NCBI GenBank assembly: GCA_003117195.1
Contig: BDSI01000056.1
Location: forward strand, 159,467 to 223,466
Direction: 5' to 3'
Length of the DNA: 64,000 nucleotides
Source: Eudorina sp. 2006-703-Eu-15
Lineage: Eukaryota; Chlorophyta; Chlorophyceae; Chlamydomonadales; Volvocaceae
In this document: positions 35,380 through 47,100 of the stretch, in pieces
Numbering within the stretch: position 1 is the stretch's first letter
Layout: every line of letters begins with the position of its first letter
Program-made: the position numbers and the translations under genes
The notes under the pieces: generated by a model
What the model was told of the DNA's origin: nothing
The model's database searches: none
The model's input: the letters and a program-made list of their open reading frames with translations, nothing else

Positions 35380-35749
35380 ATCCTTCTTGGGCTTTGTATT
35401 GCGTAATGCGGGCGGTTGTCCTGTCATCTGATTTCACTCCTTGTGGCACAAGTGAAGTGCTATGAATATTTTATGGGTGTGTGTTGGAGCGTGTATCGTT
35501 TACCCATGTCCTGGCGTCGAAACGGGATGTTGCTTTGTGTCGACGATCCTGGCCAGTCATCCCATTTCGTGTTGTACGTGATTGTCGTCTTATCGAGTCT
35601 TGCACTATACGATGAGAGTTATATGCGTGATCTGGGTGATACCAATTTCATACTTGCTGTGTGACTTGAAGAACGTCCTTGCCGACGAAGAGCTGTTTCA
35701 CAACATCGCTAAGCTTATTGTCGAAAGGCTCTCACCCAGTTTCTGACGG

Positions 35750-35754
35750 TGTAA
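35750..35754 (+). terminator. TGTAA poly(A) signal of fibrillin copy 1
   Basis: The only TGTAA seen between the stop of copy 1 and the first exon of copy 2, just 14 bp before the putative ATG of copy 2. Confidence 0.45.
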
Positions 35755-35767
35755 TTGGTCAGCTCAA

Positions 35768-38700
35768 ATGTCGACGTGCTTTGTTGCCAGGAATGCCTTT
35801 CAGCGGGCGTCCGCTGTGCGCCGGTAAGCTTGTTCGGCATGGCTGTGAACACAGGCTCAGCATTAACTTCCAGTGTCCCAACAGCTCCAATATGCCCACG
35901 GCCTGCCCTCCTGTGCCACATCGTGGCATTGCGTTGGTGAGTTATCGCACATCAGGCTTGAGCTTGCACTTCCACTTCTTCATGCTGGCCCTCACGGCGC
36001 CGCAGGCGGGCCCGTATCGCTCGTTCCAGCGCGTGATTAGGAAGGCTGTCGAAGTAAGTTGCAGTCTCATGCTGCAGAGCAGGTCTGTTTGCCCAAGTTT
36101 AATTCCGTATTTCCGACATAAAGGTTGGCGACGACAATACTAGTGGTGCAAAAGCTGCACAGAAGTCCGGTCCGCCAGCAGTCAGCATTGATTCTCTAAA
36201 GGTAGGTTGTGTATCTGACTCGTTCGCGCTGCGAGGTACGTTTTGTCGTGTGCATGAACTGGGGAGACCTACTCATTTGGTCTAGTGAAATAATTTGATA
36301 TAAGTTGAATAATTAGGTTTAAGTTGAACATACCTGTAAGGGTTGTCGCATAAAAACGCGTAGATTTGGACTGAAGTATTGCTGCGGTACTGATACCCGT
36401 TTGTGTAGGCATCCTTGTACGAAGCGCTTTATGGCACGGAGCGTGGCTTACAAGCCAATTCAGAGGTCCAGGCGCGCATCAACGAGCTGGTGAGTTGAAT
36501 GCGCTGCAAAAGCGTTGGTTGGTTGGTTGGTTGTTACATGTTGTACAGGCCTTACGGCTATAAACATGTGTTCCCCCACAACGGTCATCCGTCAAAGGGC
36601 GCACAAAAGATCAAAAGAACAAAAGGTAGCTGAGTCTCTCATCTCTGCAGCTTTTCCTTCCGCAACTTCTGCACCTGATATAAGAAATGACCAAGCTTGC
36701 ACTGGTCAAACAAAAACATGATTCCGAACATATCCGAGTCATCAGGGAGATCCACCGCTCGGCGTAGCGGTTCGTAGACCGGACATTCAATTAGCACGTG
36801 TAGCTCGTCCTCTACCGCTCCACTATTGCAAACCCGGCACGTCCGTGTACTGCGCGGCGTGCGCCCGGGCCCCCGTGCTAACCGCGATACCTCCAGATCC
36901 CAACGGCCAAGCCGGAATCTCATTAGCGCCGTGTGATGCTTTCTCGGCATATCAGACGTCATATGCTCCAGCTTTCGCTTGTGATCGATCGGTGTGTACG
37001 CAAGGCCCATCCAGTTCAGGTACCGACATGCTGTCACGCCCGGCCCCTGCACTCCAGCCCTATCGGTGTACTCAGGGAAGCCCCTGGGATCCTGATCCAG
37101 GCAATCAGCAGACCAATCGCAGAGCAGTCTGCGCCGAAATTCTAAGAGCAAATCTCCAAAAGGGATATCTAGCGCGACAATGGCCTTTGCCTTGGCCTCC
37201 GCACCGAGCGCCTCCTCCACATGCGCCTTATAATCGAACCCCAGGGTTTCGAAAATCCGAAGTACCTTCCCAGCCCAAAAGTATTCATGCTCGTTAGTCA
37301 TATGGTCCGACTCCAGCCATGCCTTAATGTCCTCCTCAAGCACAGCCCTGGCAAGCGAATTTGGCTGTTTGACTAGCCGCTTCCAAAAGCCGAACACCTG
37401 TTGAGCCCAAAAGTAGTGCAGCGGGAGCTGTGATGTCTCCGCAAACAAAAGCCTGTTTGGGGGTAGGCTTGCGCCAACCACCTTTCGCAGAAAGATCTTC
37501 TGAACCTCCACCATCGGGTCAGCCATGGCTTTTTCGAAAACGCCAGCCCTGCTACCCGCATTCCTGATCCAACCTCCCCACTTTTTCACGCGTGCGGAGC
37601 CCTCCTCGGATAGGCCCGTGCCAGCGCGTTGCCCCCACCTTAACCACTCCCTCACTCGCTGCCGCCTTCTTGTTCCGAGCACTTCACGTATCGCGTCCGG
37701 GCCCCAGACTTCGACTCCATATGAGAGCAAGGATCTAACCTGAACGTCGAAACAACGGAGCATCAGGTCTGGTGCCCAAATCCGATTTGCCTCCAGCTTA
37801 CGCATCAAAGAGAACACTGCTCTGCGCCCAACATCACAGATTTCCATGCGACAAGAATCGAACGGGAGATTGCTACCGTAGCGCAAGCCAAGGTATTTCG
37901 CGCGCTCCTTGACCGGAATGGCCTGGCCGGCAAACCTGAGTTGCCTAGCGCCCTCCGTGAGCTGTACGTGCTGGTTCTGGGTACCAGCAAACACCAGCAG
38001 TTCACACTTGTTCACATTCAACGACATACCAAAAGCGTCACAAAATTCTGCCAACCTATCCAACAGGAATTGCATACGAGAGGCATCCATTGCAAACATT
38101 GTGAGATCGTCTGCGTACAACAGCTCCGGCACTTTCCTCCCCCGGGCGACTGGAGCTCTGCCCGTCGGGTTCCGGCGCTCATGTTCGTCGATGTAATCCG
38201 CAAAGGCCTCGATGAACATACCAAAAAGAACTGGGCTCAGGGGGCAGCCCTGTTTCACACCTTGGTCGGAGTTGAACGCTTCGCCACGCTGGCCGTTCAC
38301 CTTCACTCGCAGCTCTACCTTGTCGTAGGATCGCCGTAGGGCATCCAGCATCTTGCCAGACAGGCCACGTTCTTTCATCCGTTCCCAAAGAAGCTCACGA
38401 TCTACGCGATCAAAAGCCTTCTCGAAATCAATCTGACAGATCAACAAACCGCCTTGCCCAGGTCTTGCGTATCGCGTTATGAAATGGCGAAGCGTAAAGA
38501 GATGATGTTGGGTACCGATACCCTGGCGGAACCCAGCTTGGCACCAGTGTCGTACTGGTGTTTCGGTGGGTTCTGCCTCCGCGAAAAGCGTTCCATACAA
38601 ACGTCGTACCAACAACCGGACTTAATGAGTCACGTGTTGTAAACATTTTCGTGTTCCCAGTAATTCCTGACGTTTCCTGTTGTCGGATCCGCAATAATTT

Positions 38701-40229
38701 CACCCGGAAGATTAACCAGCTGGAGGTCAAGGGCGGTCAGGGGGCTGACATTTCCAGTGTGGACTTCGGCGGGGCGTGGGAGCTGCTGTACACGAATGCG
38801 GTGGACCTGATCGCCCTGCTGTCAGTCAGCAAACTGCCCCTGCCGATCAAGATCGGTGCTATTACCCAGACCATCAACACGAGCAACGGCACGGTCGAGA
38901 ACTCGGTGCAATTGGAGGTGCGGCACGGATGCACGGAGACGGTGGGATGTTTTGTCGTTGAAATCGTACGGGTGTCTGGGACTGTGCACGGCATTTGGTG
39001 ATCAATCTTTTACATGTGCTACACGAAACTGCGAACATGCCCATAAGCGTAGCAGGTTCGGTAGCTTTCTGAGACATCCCCCTGTATGCGTCCTTTCCTG
39101 TGCAGGTCCCGCTGCTTCAGACGTCCGTGTCCACTGTGAGCAGCTACAACGTCGCCTCGCCCAAGAGGTGCGTGATCGAGGCACGAATGATTGCACCATC
39201 CCATCCTGCCTGCGCATCTTCGGGTGGTGGTGCTGGTGGTCGTTCCCTCTCCGCTTCGGGGTGCGGAGGTGCCTCGCTGCTCCGGCGACGAGGGTTGGCA
39301 GGGCGCCGAAGGTTTTTTTCCTATACCCCATCCAGTGTTGCTATCTTCCAAAACGGGGAAATAGAATTCCGCAGGTTTCCGGCCTGTCGCCAGTAGCCAA
39401 AAAATCTTTGGCAGGGCAGATTTTGGGGGCCTTTCTAGGTGGCAGGAAATAAAAACCTCCGGGCAGGCCAGGAAATATTTCTGCGTGTTTCGACAGCAGG
39501 GACACTGCTACCACAGCTACGACAGGGATTCTCAGTCTTGGAGGCCTGAAGCACGCTTTCCTGGCGTCGCGGATGCATATGGGGGGGGTAACCAGGAGTC
39601 CGGGACACGGCATCAGAGTGTGTTTTGGCGGTAGGCAGGTGTACGACACAGGAATTGCCCCTGCGCCTGCAGATTTCCAGGCCCTTTTGGTAGTCTGGAA
39701 AATAGTTGGCAGGGCAGATTTCCGGCTCCCTACAGCGTCAAATAAATGAAATCTCGCAGGTTTTCTGGGGGTCCGGGAAATGAAAAAATTCCGGGTTTTT
39801 GGCCCGTAAATATTTATTTTATTTAAGATAGGAACACTGACCCCATCTCCCTTCACCCTATGCAGGCTGCAGTTCACGGTGCAGCGGGGCATCTTGCACA
39901 CCCCCGCCATCGAGGGCAACTTGGAGCTGCCCGCTTCCATCAATATCATGGGACAGAACTTGGACCTGGCGCCGCTGCGTGATGCACTGGCGCCGCTGAC
40001 GCGCAGTGCGGTGAGCTTCGCTGAATCGACGTTGGGACGTGCTCCAGATCTGGAGGTGCCCCTACAGACGCAGACGTGGCAGTTGACCACGTACCTGGAC
40101 GCAACGCTGCGCATCACTCGCGGTGACGGTGGAGCTGTGTACGTCTTCAAGAAGGTCGTGGCCCCGGCAGCCACTCAGCCTCATCATGAGCCGGCAACGC
40201 AGCCGCCACCACCGGCGAAGGCGGCGTAA
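35768..40229 (+). CDS. Plastid lipid-associated protein (PAP/fibrillin), tandem copy 2, with LINE in intron
   Basis: Exons: 35768..35823 (MSTCFVARNAFQRASAVR, 56 nt like copy 1), an exon ending 36053, then 36124..36201, 36409..36489, 38711..38917 (207 nt, same as copy 1), 39106..39167 (62 nt, same), 39866..40229 (stop TAA). Shared motifs are LYEALYGTERGLQA, FGGAWELLYTNAVDLIALLS, VQLE and YLDATLRITRGDGGAVYVFK, plus a longer His/Pro-rich tail. Exons 1 and 2 do not join in frame with the best sites (GTAAG donor; CCGCAG acceptor at 36004): the second exon is 48 nt where copy 1 has 49. An in-frame ATG at 35982 (MLALTAPQAGPYRSF) would avoid this and give 287 aa. The intron 36490-38710 contains an antisense retrotransposon, and its acceptor is the unusual CGGAAG rather than TGCAG. 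TGTAA at 40571 is the likely poly(A) signal. Confidence 0.85.
36515..38640 (-). mobile_element. 5'-truncated non-LTR (LINE-type) retrotransposon
   Basis: The element lies antisense in an intron of fibrillin copy 2. Its coding part is 36639..38615. The 3' end, after a ~120-nt tail region, is a short run of GTTG/CAAC tetramers at 36516-36532, the kind of simple 3' tail left by target-primed reverse transcription. The 5' end is lost: coding begins inside the reverse transcriptase domain and a stop codon lies just upstream. The exact 5' junction (about 38,640) and a target-site duplication could not be fixed. Confidence 0.88.
36639..38615 (-). pseudogene. LINE reverse transcriptase, C-terminal part of ORF2-like protein
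   Basis: One open frame of about 658 codons. Reverse transcriptase blocks are QAGFRQGIGTQHHLF, ICQIDFEKAFDRVDRELLW, DQGVKQGCPLSPVLFGMFIE, the catalytic LLYADDLTMFA, and a thumb region. The C-terminus has a CRVCNSG...H...C zinc-knuckle (zf-RVT type). No endonuclease domain precedes it, so the copy is 5'-truncated and cannot be complete. The frame has no internal stop or frameshift, so the insertion appears young. Family placement within LINE clades needs a tree. Confidence 0.9.
39168..39865. other. Long intron with imperfect internal repeats (fibrillin copy 2)
   Basis: The intron is about 700 bp, while the matching intron of copy 1 is about 240 bp. Its middle and right parts repeat blocks such as TTGGCAGGGCAGATTT (about 39408 and 39706) and variants of GAAAT..CCGCAGGTTTTC. 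This looks like two or more copies of an AT-richer repeat or a degraded insertion; no family is recognised. Confidence 0.5.
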
Positions 40230-40570
40230 TGCATTTGGACGGACGTCTGGCATTGGTGATATTCGTAACAGCACGTCCAAACGTGTTGCAAAGCCACCTT
40301 TGGAGGTCCTTACAAGTCGCGTAAGGGCACGCCTGGATTTTGAGTGGGCCGTGAGCGACCGAGTGATTCACGTGAAGAAAGGGTACGACGATAGTGCTGC
40401 AATAGGTACGCCGGCAATGGATGCTGCTTGCTGTTGGGTTGTCTCAACCCGAACATGAATGTCGACATGCAATCACAAGCTTTGCGCTACAACGTCTAGA
40501 CAAATGGGCACCGGACCCTACTGTGTCGCATTCCTTTGAACCAACGCTTCCATGTCGTCTGTAGACACCC

Positions 40571-40575
40571 TGTAA
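40571..40575 (+). terminator. TGTAA poly(A) signal of fibrillin copy 2
   Basis: First TGTAA on the plus strand after the stop at 40229. Confidence 0.5.
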
Positions 40576-40658
40576 TATGCAACGGCACCGTGCGATTCCA
40601 CGACAACCCTTTCGCAATACCAAAGCTTGTGCTCGTACGACGGCACGTCCGTTGAATA

Positions 40659-40663
40659 TTACA
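40659..40663 (-). terminator. TGTAA poly(A) signal of Rab11 gene
   Basis: TTACA on the plus strand, reading TGTAA on the minus strand, about 430 nt after the Rab11 stop codon and 84 bp from the convergent fibrillin signal. Confidence 0.5.
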
Positions 40664-41094
40664 TTCAGCCCTCACCAAAGCACGCCCGATAATGCGCTCT
40701 TCCAAGGTTACCAGCTCTCGTAATCCGTTGGCCGTGAGCGCACGAAGCTTAATGACCGTGCCAGCCATGTTTCGGACAAACGCAATGATGCCGCAACTAC
40801 ACTTGTTTGGCTGTGATCGCCATCGCGACCTAGCCGACTTTGCCTCACCCGAACCCTTGAAGGGCGTCCCTCTAACCAGCCTGCTCTTAATACCCACGAT
40901 GACGATGTGCATCATGTTCTTAACGCTATGGCATGCGCGCAATAGGCGCCAACCGTGTGGGCGTTAACATCCTTGAGCCACCTTATCACACCCCCTTCAT
41001 GCCCACCACGCATGGGGCTGCCACGCCCCCATGCCAGTGGCTGGAGCTACTAACATCCGCGCATCGCCCTGCGCTTGGCGCCATGCCAACGATC

Positions 41095-42254
<1,160 letters not shown>

Positions 42255-42921
42255 CTTTGTAAATTATCTTGACGCAAGATTTCTAAGGCACAAACGATGT
42301 AGGCTCAGCACAGTCGAAAGGCGCGTGTGCGTTGGCGAATTGAAGTAGCTGAAGGTGCGTGCTATGGGCAGGAGAAATTGAAGATAAACCTAAGTTCTGT
42401 CATCAAAAGTCAATCAAACAGTAATCCACCAAACATTTCTAACCGGTGTTCAGCAACTGTTTTTCCCGCACTTGAGAGTGTCGTACGCTAGACAGTAATG
42501 AAACAATTGCCTCGCACTTGAACTGGTATCATCCGATATGGACAGGTTTGTAATGCAAGTGCAGATCACGCTCAAATTGTAAGGCGTTCGGGTCAGCTTC
42601 TGACGGGCTCCACCCTGCCCAAACTTGCGGAAGCCCCCGACAGCCCGCTTGGCACTGCGCCACCATGTCAGCTGCCCTTGCAGCCTATAACAAGCATAAA
42701 TCTTAAGGGTCACTGCACCGATTCCCGCCCGGGAGCACGGCCCGGCCCTCGCCACGGCGCGACCGGTCTCTACTGTGCGATCCGTCATGTTCGCGGTCGT
42801 TTACCATCCCCCGACAAATCGTGACGCATGAATGATGACTCAAGACATAATATTCTCAACCTGGCAGCTCACATGAGACCACCTGTCGTTACGGTGGTCG
42901 TTACGTGTCACGATCTCCAGC
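42255..42921. other. Intergenic between MMADHC-like and Rab11 genes; one doubtful small ORF
   Basis: Contains the Rab11 promoter and the 3' UTR of the MMADHC-like gene. A 112-codon minus-strand ORF (42788..42450, MTDRTVETGRAVARAGPCSR...) includes GQLTWWRSAKRAVGGFRKFG. It has no recognised family and no supporting splice structure. It may be untranslated sequence upstream of Rab11. Confidence 0.35.
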
Positions 42922-43839
42922 CTACTCAATCTGTGCAGCGTTGGCTGCTTGGATGGCCGCTGCGAGGAGCTCCTGCGGTGCTTCCGTGAACAGCGACGCT
43001 GGGTACACAGCGCTACCCCAGACGGGGTGCAAGAGCACCTGCGACGGTGTGCACAGCAACGGCATCCATGCATTGAAATGCGTAGCCACAGCAGGTCATC
43101 GCAGCCCAGGCATCCTGACCCTCCCTGCCACAGCGGCACCCTCAGCAACCCGAAAGGACCCACCTTGCAGCACCCAGCGTTTGCTGTCTGATAGCCCATA
43201 AGGATGCTCAGCGCCGGAACCTCGGGGTAAACCGTATTGTGGTCTGTATGGATCATCTGCAGGGTTGCCATATGCGGCGTGCACGGTTCGGGGTTTGACA
43301 CGACGACCCATATCGTGCGCAGCTGTGCGACGTTCAACAAGACGCCTTGCACGCAATTAAGACAATCACAGCGGCGCTTACGGCTCACCGGCAACCCGGA
43401 GCAAGGGTCAATATAATCCGCCCAGTGTCCGGCAGTAGTCAGCTTTTCGCACACCACCTTGGCCCAGGCGATGAACTGAACACGGCGCGCAGGGCAGGGT
43501 GACGTTAAATTTTATTTGAAGTATAATTGGAAAACACGATGCACTTACCCTCTCTAGGAGACGGTCCTTCTCCTCCTCAATTCTCTCACCAGTCTTCACG
43601 AGGTCGACAGTCGCGTGCTGGCATGTTGGCACAATCAGAAGCTTGTCTATGTTCGCTCCTGGGAACACTGTCAAGACCTCGCGCCTCATCGCAGGTGGAA
43701 CTTCTGCACGGAAAGTCGGCGAGTTGTCGTTCGCTAACTGACAACCTTAAGCCTCCATGCCCATACCACAGCCGCAGCACTCACGATGGATGCTGTACTC
43801 CATGTTCCAGGGCGTTACGCCTTGCACGAGCGGTGCCAT
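42922..43839 (-). CDS. MMADHC/CblD-like cobalamin trafficking protein
   Basis: Five exons close in phase to 168 aa: 43839..43785, 43703..43549, 43475..43389, 43256..43164, 43038..42922 (stop TAG). Family landmarks are FIAWAKVVCEKL, WADYIDPCSGLPM, a YPEVPALSILMGYQTANAGC block followed by CK, and LLHPVWGSAVYPASLFT. These match the conserved C-terminal domain of MMADHC (CblD), which passes vitamin B12 from MMACHC to methionine synthase and methylmalonyl-CoA mutase. The protein is short: human MMADHC is close to 300 aa, and the N-terminal region is reduced here. The first exon (MAPLVQGVTPWNMEYSIH) has no clear targeting signal, which suggests a cytosolic product, but an upstream exon cannot be excluded. 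Confidence 0.87.
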
Positions 43840-44179
43840 TCTTAGCAAACCCTTGGTTCTGAACAAGTTTGCTACAGTTCAAGTATGGACGCAATATTTA
43901 AAGTCCCAATACACACATATTTCGCATTTGTTTACTTGACAATTGACTTTTAGGGTCGCTCCCTGTAACGACCAACCGCTCCATCGAGAAATCATTACTT
44001 CTTTACTTGGCACGACGGCACCGAAAGACGTAACCGTTCAACACACAATCAATAGTATTATCAGCTAGCCTTCTTAATATAAACATCAAGACCAACCTTC
44101 GCAGGTAACGAGTCGGTTGTGGTAACCGTCCGTGTCGTACCGTCCCGATTTCATTTCTGTGACAGCACCGTCGACTCCC
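43840..44179. other. Short intergenic region
   Basis: 340 bp of balanced composition between the end of the giant CPSF_A-family gene and the start of the MMADHC-like gene, both on the minus strand. It must hold the terminator of one and the promoter of the other. No motif is claimed. Confidence 0.4.
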
Positions 44180-47100
44180 TCAACCGCAAGCGAGGACCTC
44201 CTGCAGGACCTGCAGGACCGAGTTAATCTCATCCTCACTCGGGATTTCAAGGCCCCTTCGTCCTAACGGCGATTGCCGCTGCTCCGGGATGCCCTCACCA
44301 GACCTCTCTCCGCACACGCCACCAGTTGCCACCGCCGCGGAACAAGGACGCGTGTCACCGTCCCCAGCCACTGGCATCAAGTCCCCGGCCACTGGCGGCT
44401 CCAGCTGCGGCCGACCCTCATCTGCTGTGCCCCAGCCCGGCTCCTGCTCCGGCCCCGGCCCCGCTCCCAGACCCTCCTCCTGCCCCTGCCCCCGCTCCGG
44501 CGCGCGTTCCTGTTCCCTAGCGCCTGCTTCGCCCTGCGCCTGCAGCCTGGCGTCCACTGCAGCGACAGCCTCATAGTAGTCGGCTCTCACGCCCGAGCGC
44601 GCGGCCACCAAAGCGGCCCGCAGCGCCTCCGGCGGCACCAGCGCCAGCACCTGCAGCCGCAGCGCCTGCGGCAGCTCGAGCACCCCCTCCAGCAGGTCGC
44701 CGTCCAACATGCCCGGGTGGCTCTGGTGGCTGTTGCAGGAGGCCGGGGTGGGATGGGGTGGGGTGGGGTGGGGTGTACAGGAAATTGGTAGACATATTCA
44801 AACTGGGATGGGGTGGGTTACCCAAACATTGCGGGGCCCTAGTGCGGCACAGAACCGACCGCTTCGAGAGGGACTCTGTTTTGTGCCCTCTGTGTGCTGT
44901 CGCGAGTCCCTGGTGCGCCCTTTTGTTCGCCTTGTGCCCCGCACCCCACCCGACACCGACACCCATACCGACAACGACCGGCTCCCTGTAGCTTCTCGTA
45001 CCCCGCCCTCTCCCTCCCCTTTTGGACCACTCACCACCACCACCACCATTGGCCCGCCTCATCCGCCTCGTCCACCTCCGCCCCCAGCGCGGCCCGGTGG
45101 CGGCCGCCCATCGGCGGCCTCGTGGCCCAATGGACCGACAGCGCCCGCTCCAGCAGCACCAGCAGCGGCACCGCCGCGTCGGGGCAGGGCCGCGCCACCA
45201 CCACAGCGCCCGAGAGCCCCGCCAGCAGCAGAGCGGGGCCGGTGGGGCGGAGCGGCCGCTCTGGGGCATCACCACGGCATGGGGGAGGGGGGAGGGGCCC
45301 GGCGGCGGGACGGGGGAGGATATAGGAATTTGGTAGATGGGTTTAAAGCTGGAAGGGGGGAGAGGGCGACCAACACGGTTGGCGGCGACGGCGGTGGGAC
45401 GGGTGATGGGTGGGCGGGTGGGTCTGGGGCACGGGGACCACCGGTCAAGAAGGCCCGCGCAATCCTCGCGGAGGGCCACCCGGGTGGGTTGGGTTGGGTT
45501 GGGGGTTGAGACACAAGCGGTCCTCGCCCTCGTTCACAAAAATGGGGGCGGGTCGGGTGGGTCGGGTGGGTCGGGCGGTGGCCCCCCACCACCCCCCCGC
45601 ATGAGCTCACCTGCGTTGTACCTCTGGACGGGTTCCGGCTGGTGTGCCCGCAGCCTCAGCCCCGCATCCGGCCACCTGGCCTCCGCCCTCACCACCAGGT
45701 CCCGGCAGGGCAGCGAGGTGCGGGGCCCCCCCGGGCTCAGCAGCACCACCCGACCCGACAGCTCCGTGGCGGCCACTACCACCGCCCCCTCATCGCCCGC
45801 TGCATCACCCGCCGCGGCCCCGCCGCCAGCCGCCGCGCCCGGGCCCGGGCCCCCAGCCGCCGCCGCCTCGCTGCCGGCGCCCGGCTCCACGTCCATGGCG
45901 TCGCCCTGCGCCGCTCCATCCCTAGCCACGGTTGCCGCCCGGCCCTCCGCCGCCGCCGCCGCTCCCGGCGGCGGTGGCTGCTGCGACGGGTCGTCTTCGG
46001 GCCGCTGCGCCGGCGGCAGCAGCAGCACGCTGGTGACGGGCCGGGCTACGGTGTCGGCGGCGATCAGCCGCAGCGCGACGGGCGGCCCGGTGAAGGGCCC
46101 ATGTACGGCCAGGTCGTACGTCACGTGTACGCCCATGTACAGCCGGACGCCGGTGACGCCGTCGGTGGTGGCCAGCAGGTGCCGACCGGGGCACACCGAC
46201 ATGGCCGTCACGGGGAGGGCGGTGGACACCCAGCCGGTGCGGTGCAGCCGGCCGTCGCGCATGGCGTACAGCAGCAGCCGGCGGCCCGCCGCGACCACCA
46301 GCGTCGAGCTGTCGTACGGGCACACCGCCGTCACCGGCTTGGCGAGCAGCAGGCGGTGCACCCCGCGCAGAGTGACCACCCGCGCGGAGGGGGGCGGGAC
46401 GTCGTCGTCGGCGGCGGCGGCAGCATCCTCGAGCGCCAGGTCGGCGCCGCCGCCGCCGCCGCCAGTACTGCACTGCTGGCCCGGTCGCGGGAGCAGCGCC
46501 GGCACCAGCTGCAGCACCATCACCTCGCCGCCGCCGCCGCCCTGCCCGCTACAGCCCACCACCAGTAACTGGGCCGGACCGCCCTGCGTGGGCCCGGGCC
46601 AGAGGGACCCCTCACGGCGGCACGAGGTGGCGTTGGCGGCGTTGGCGTCCGCGCCCCCTGCCCGGGGGTTCGGGAACTCAATGTCCGCCTCTGGCCCCCA
46701 CGCACCGGGGTCGATCCACGGGATTACCACGTCCGCATCCTCCCCGACCTGCCCCTGCTCGTCAGCGTTCCTTCCGGCGTCGGCGGCGGCAGCGTCAGCG
46801 GCGGCGTCGGCGGCGGCGTCGGCGGCGGCTGCCTCCTCCCCAGCCCCCGCTGCTGCTGCTGCGCCCGCCTCAGCGCCGCCGCCACCGCCACCCGCCGCAC
46901 CATCCCAGCGCCACCACCAAGCCCCAGGCCGCGGCCGCGGCCGTGGCAGTGGCAGTAGCAGCGGCGGCGGCGGCAACGGCTGCTGCTGGAGGTTGTCCGC
47001 CGCCGCATCACCACGCCCGTCGGCTGCTGCTGCTGCGGCGGCGGCGGCGGCGGCGGCCGCCCCATGCGCCGCGTCCATCGCCGGCGGTGGCGGCGCACGT

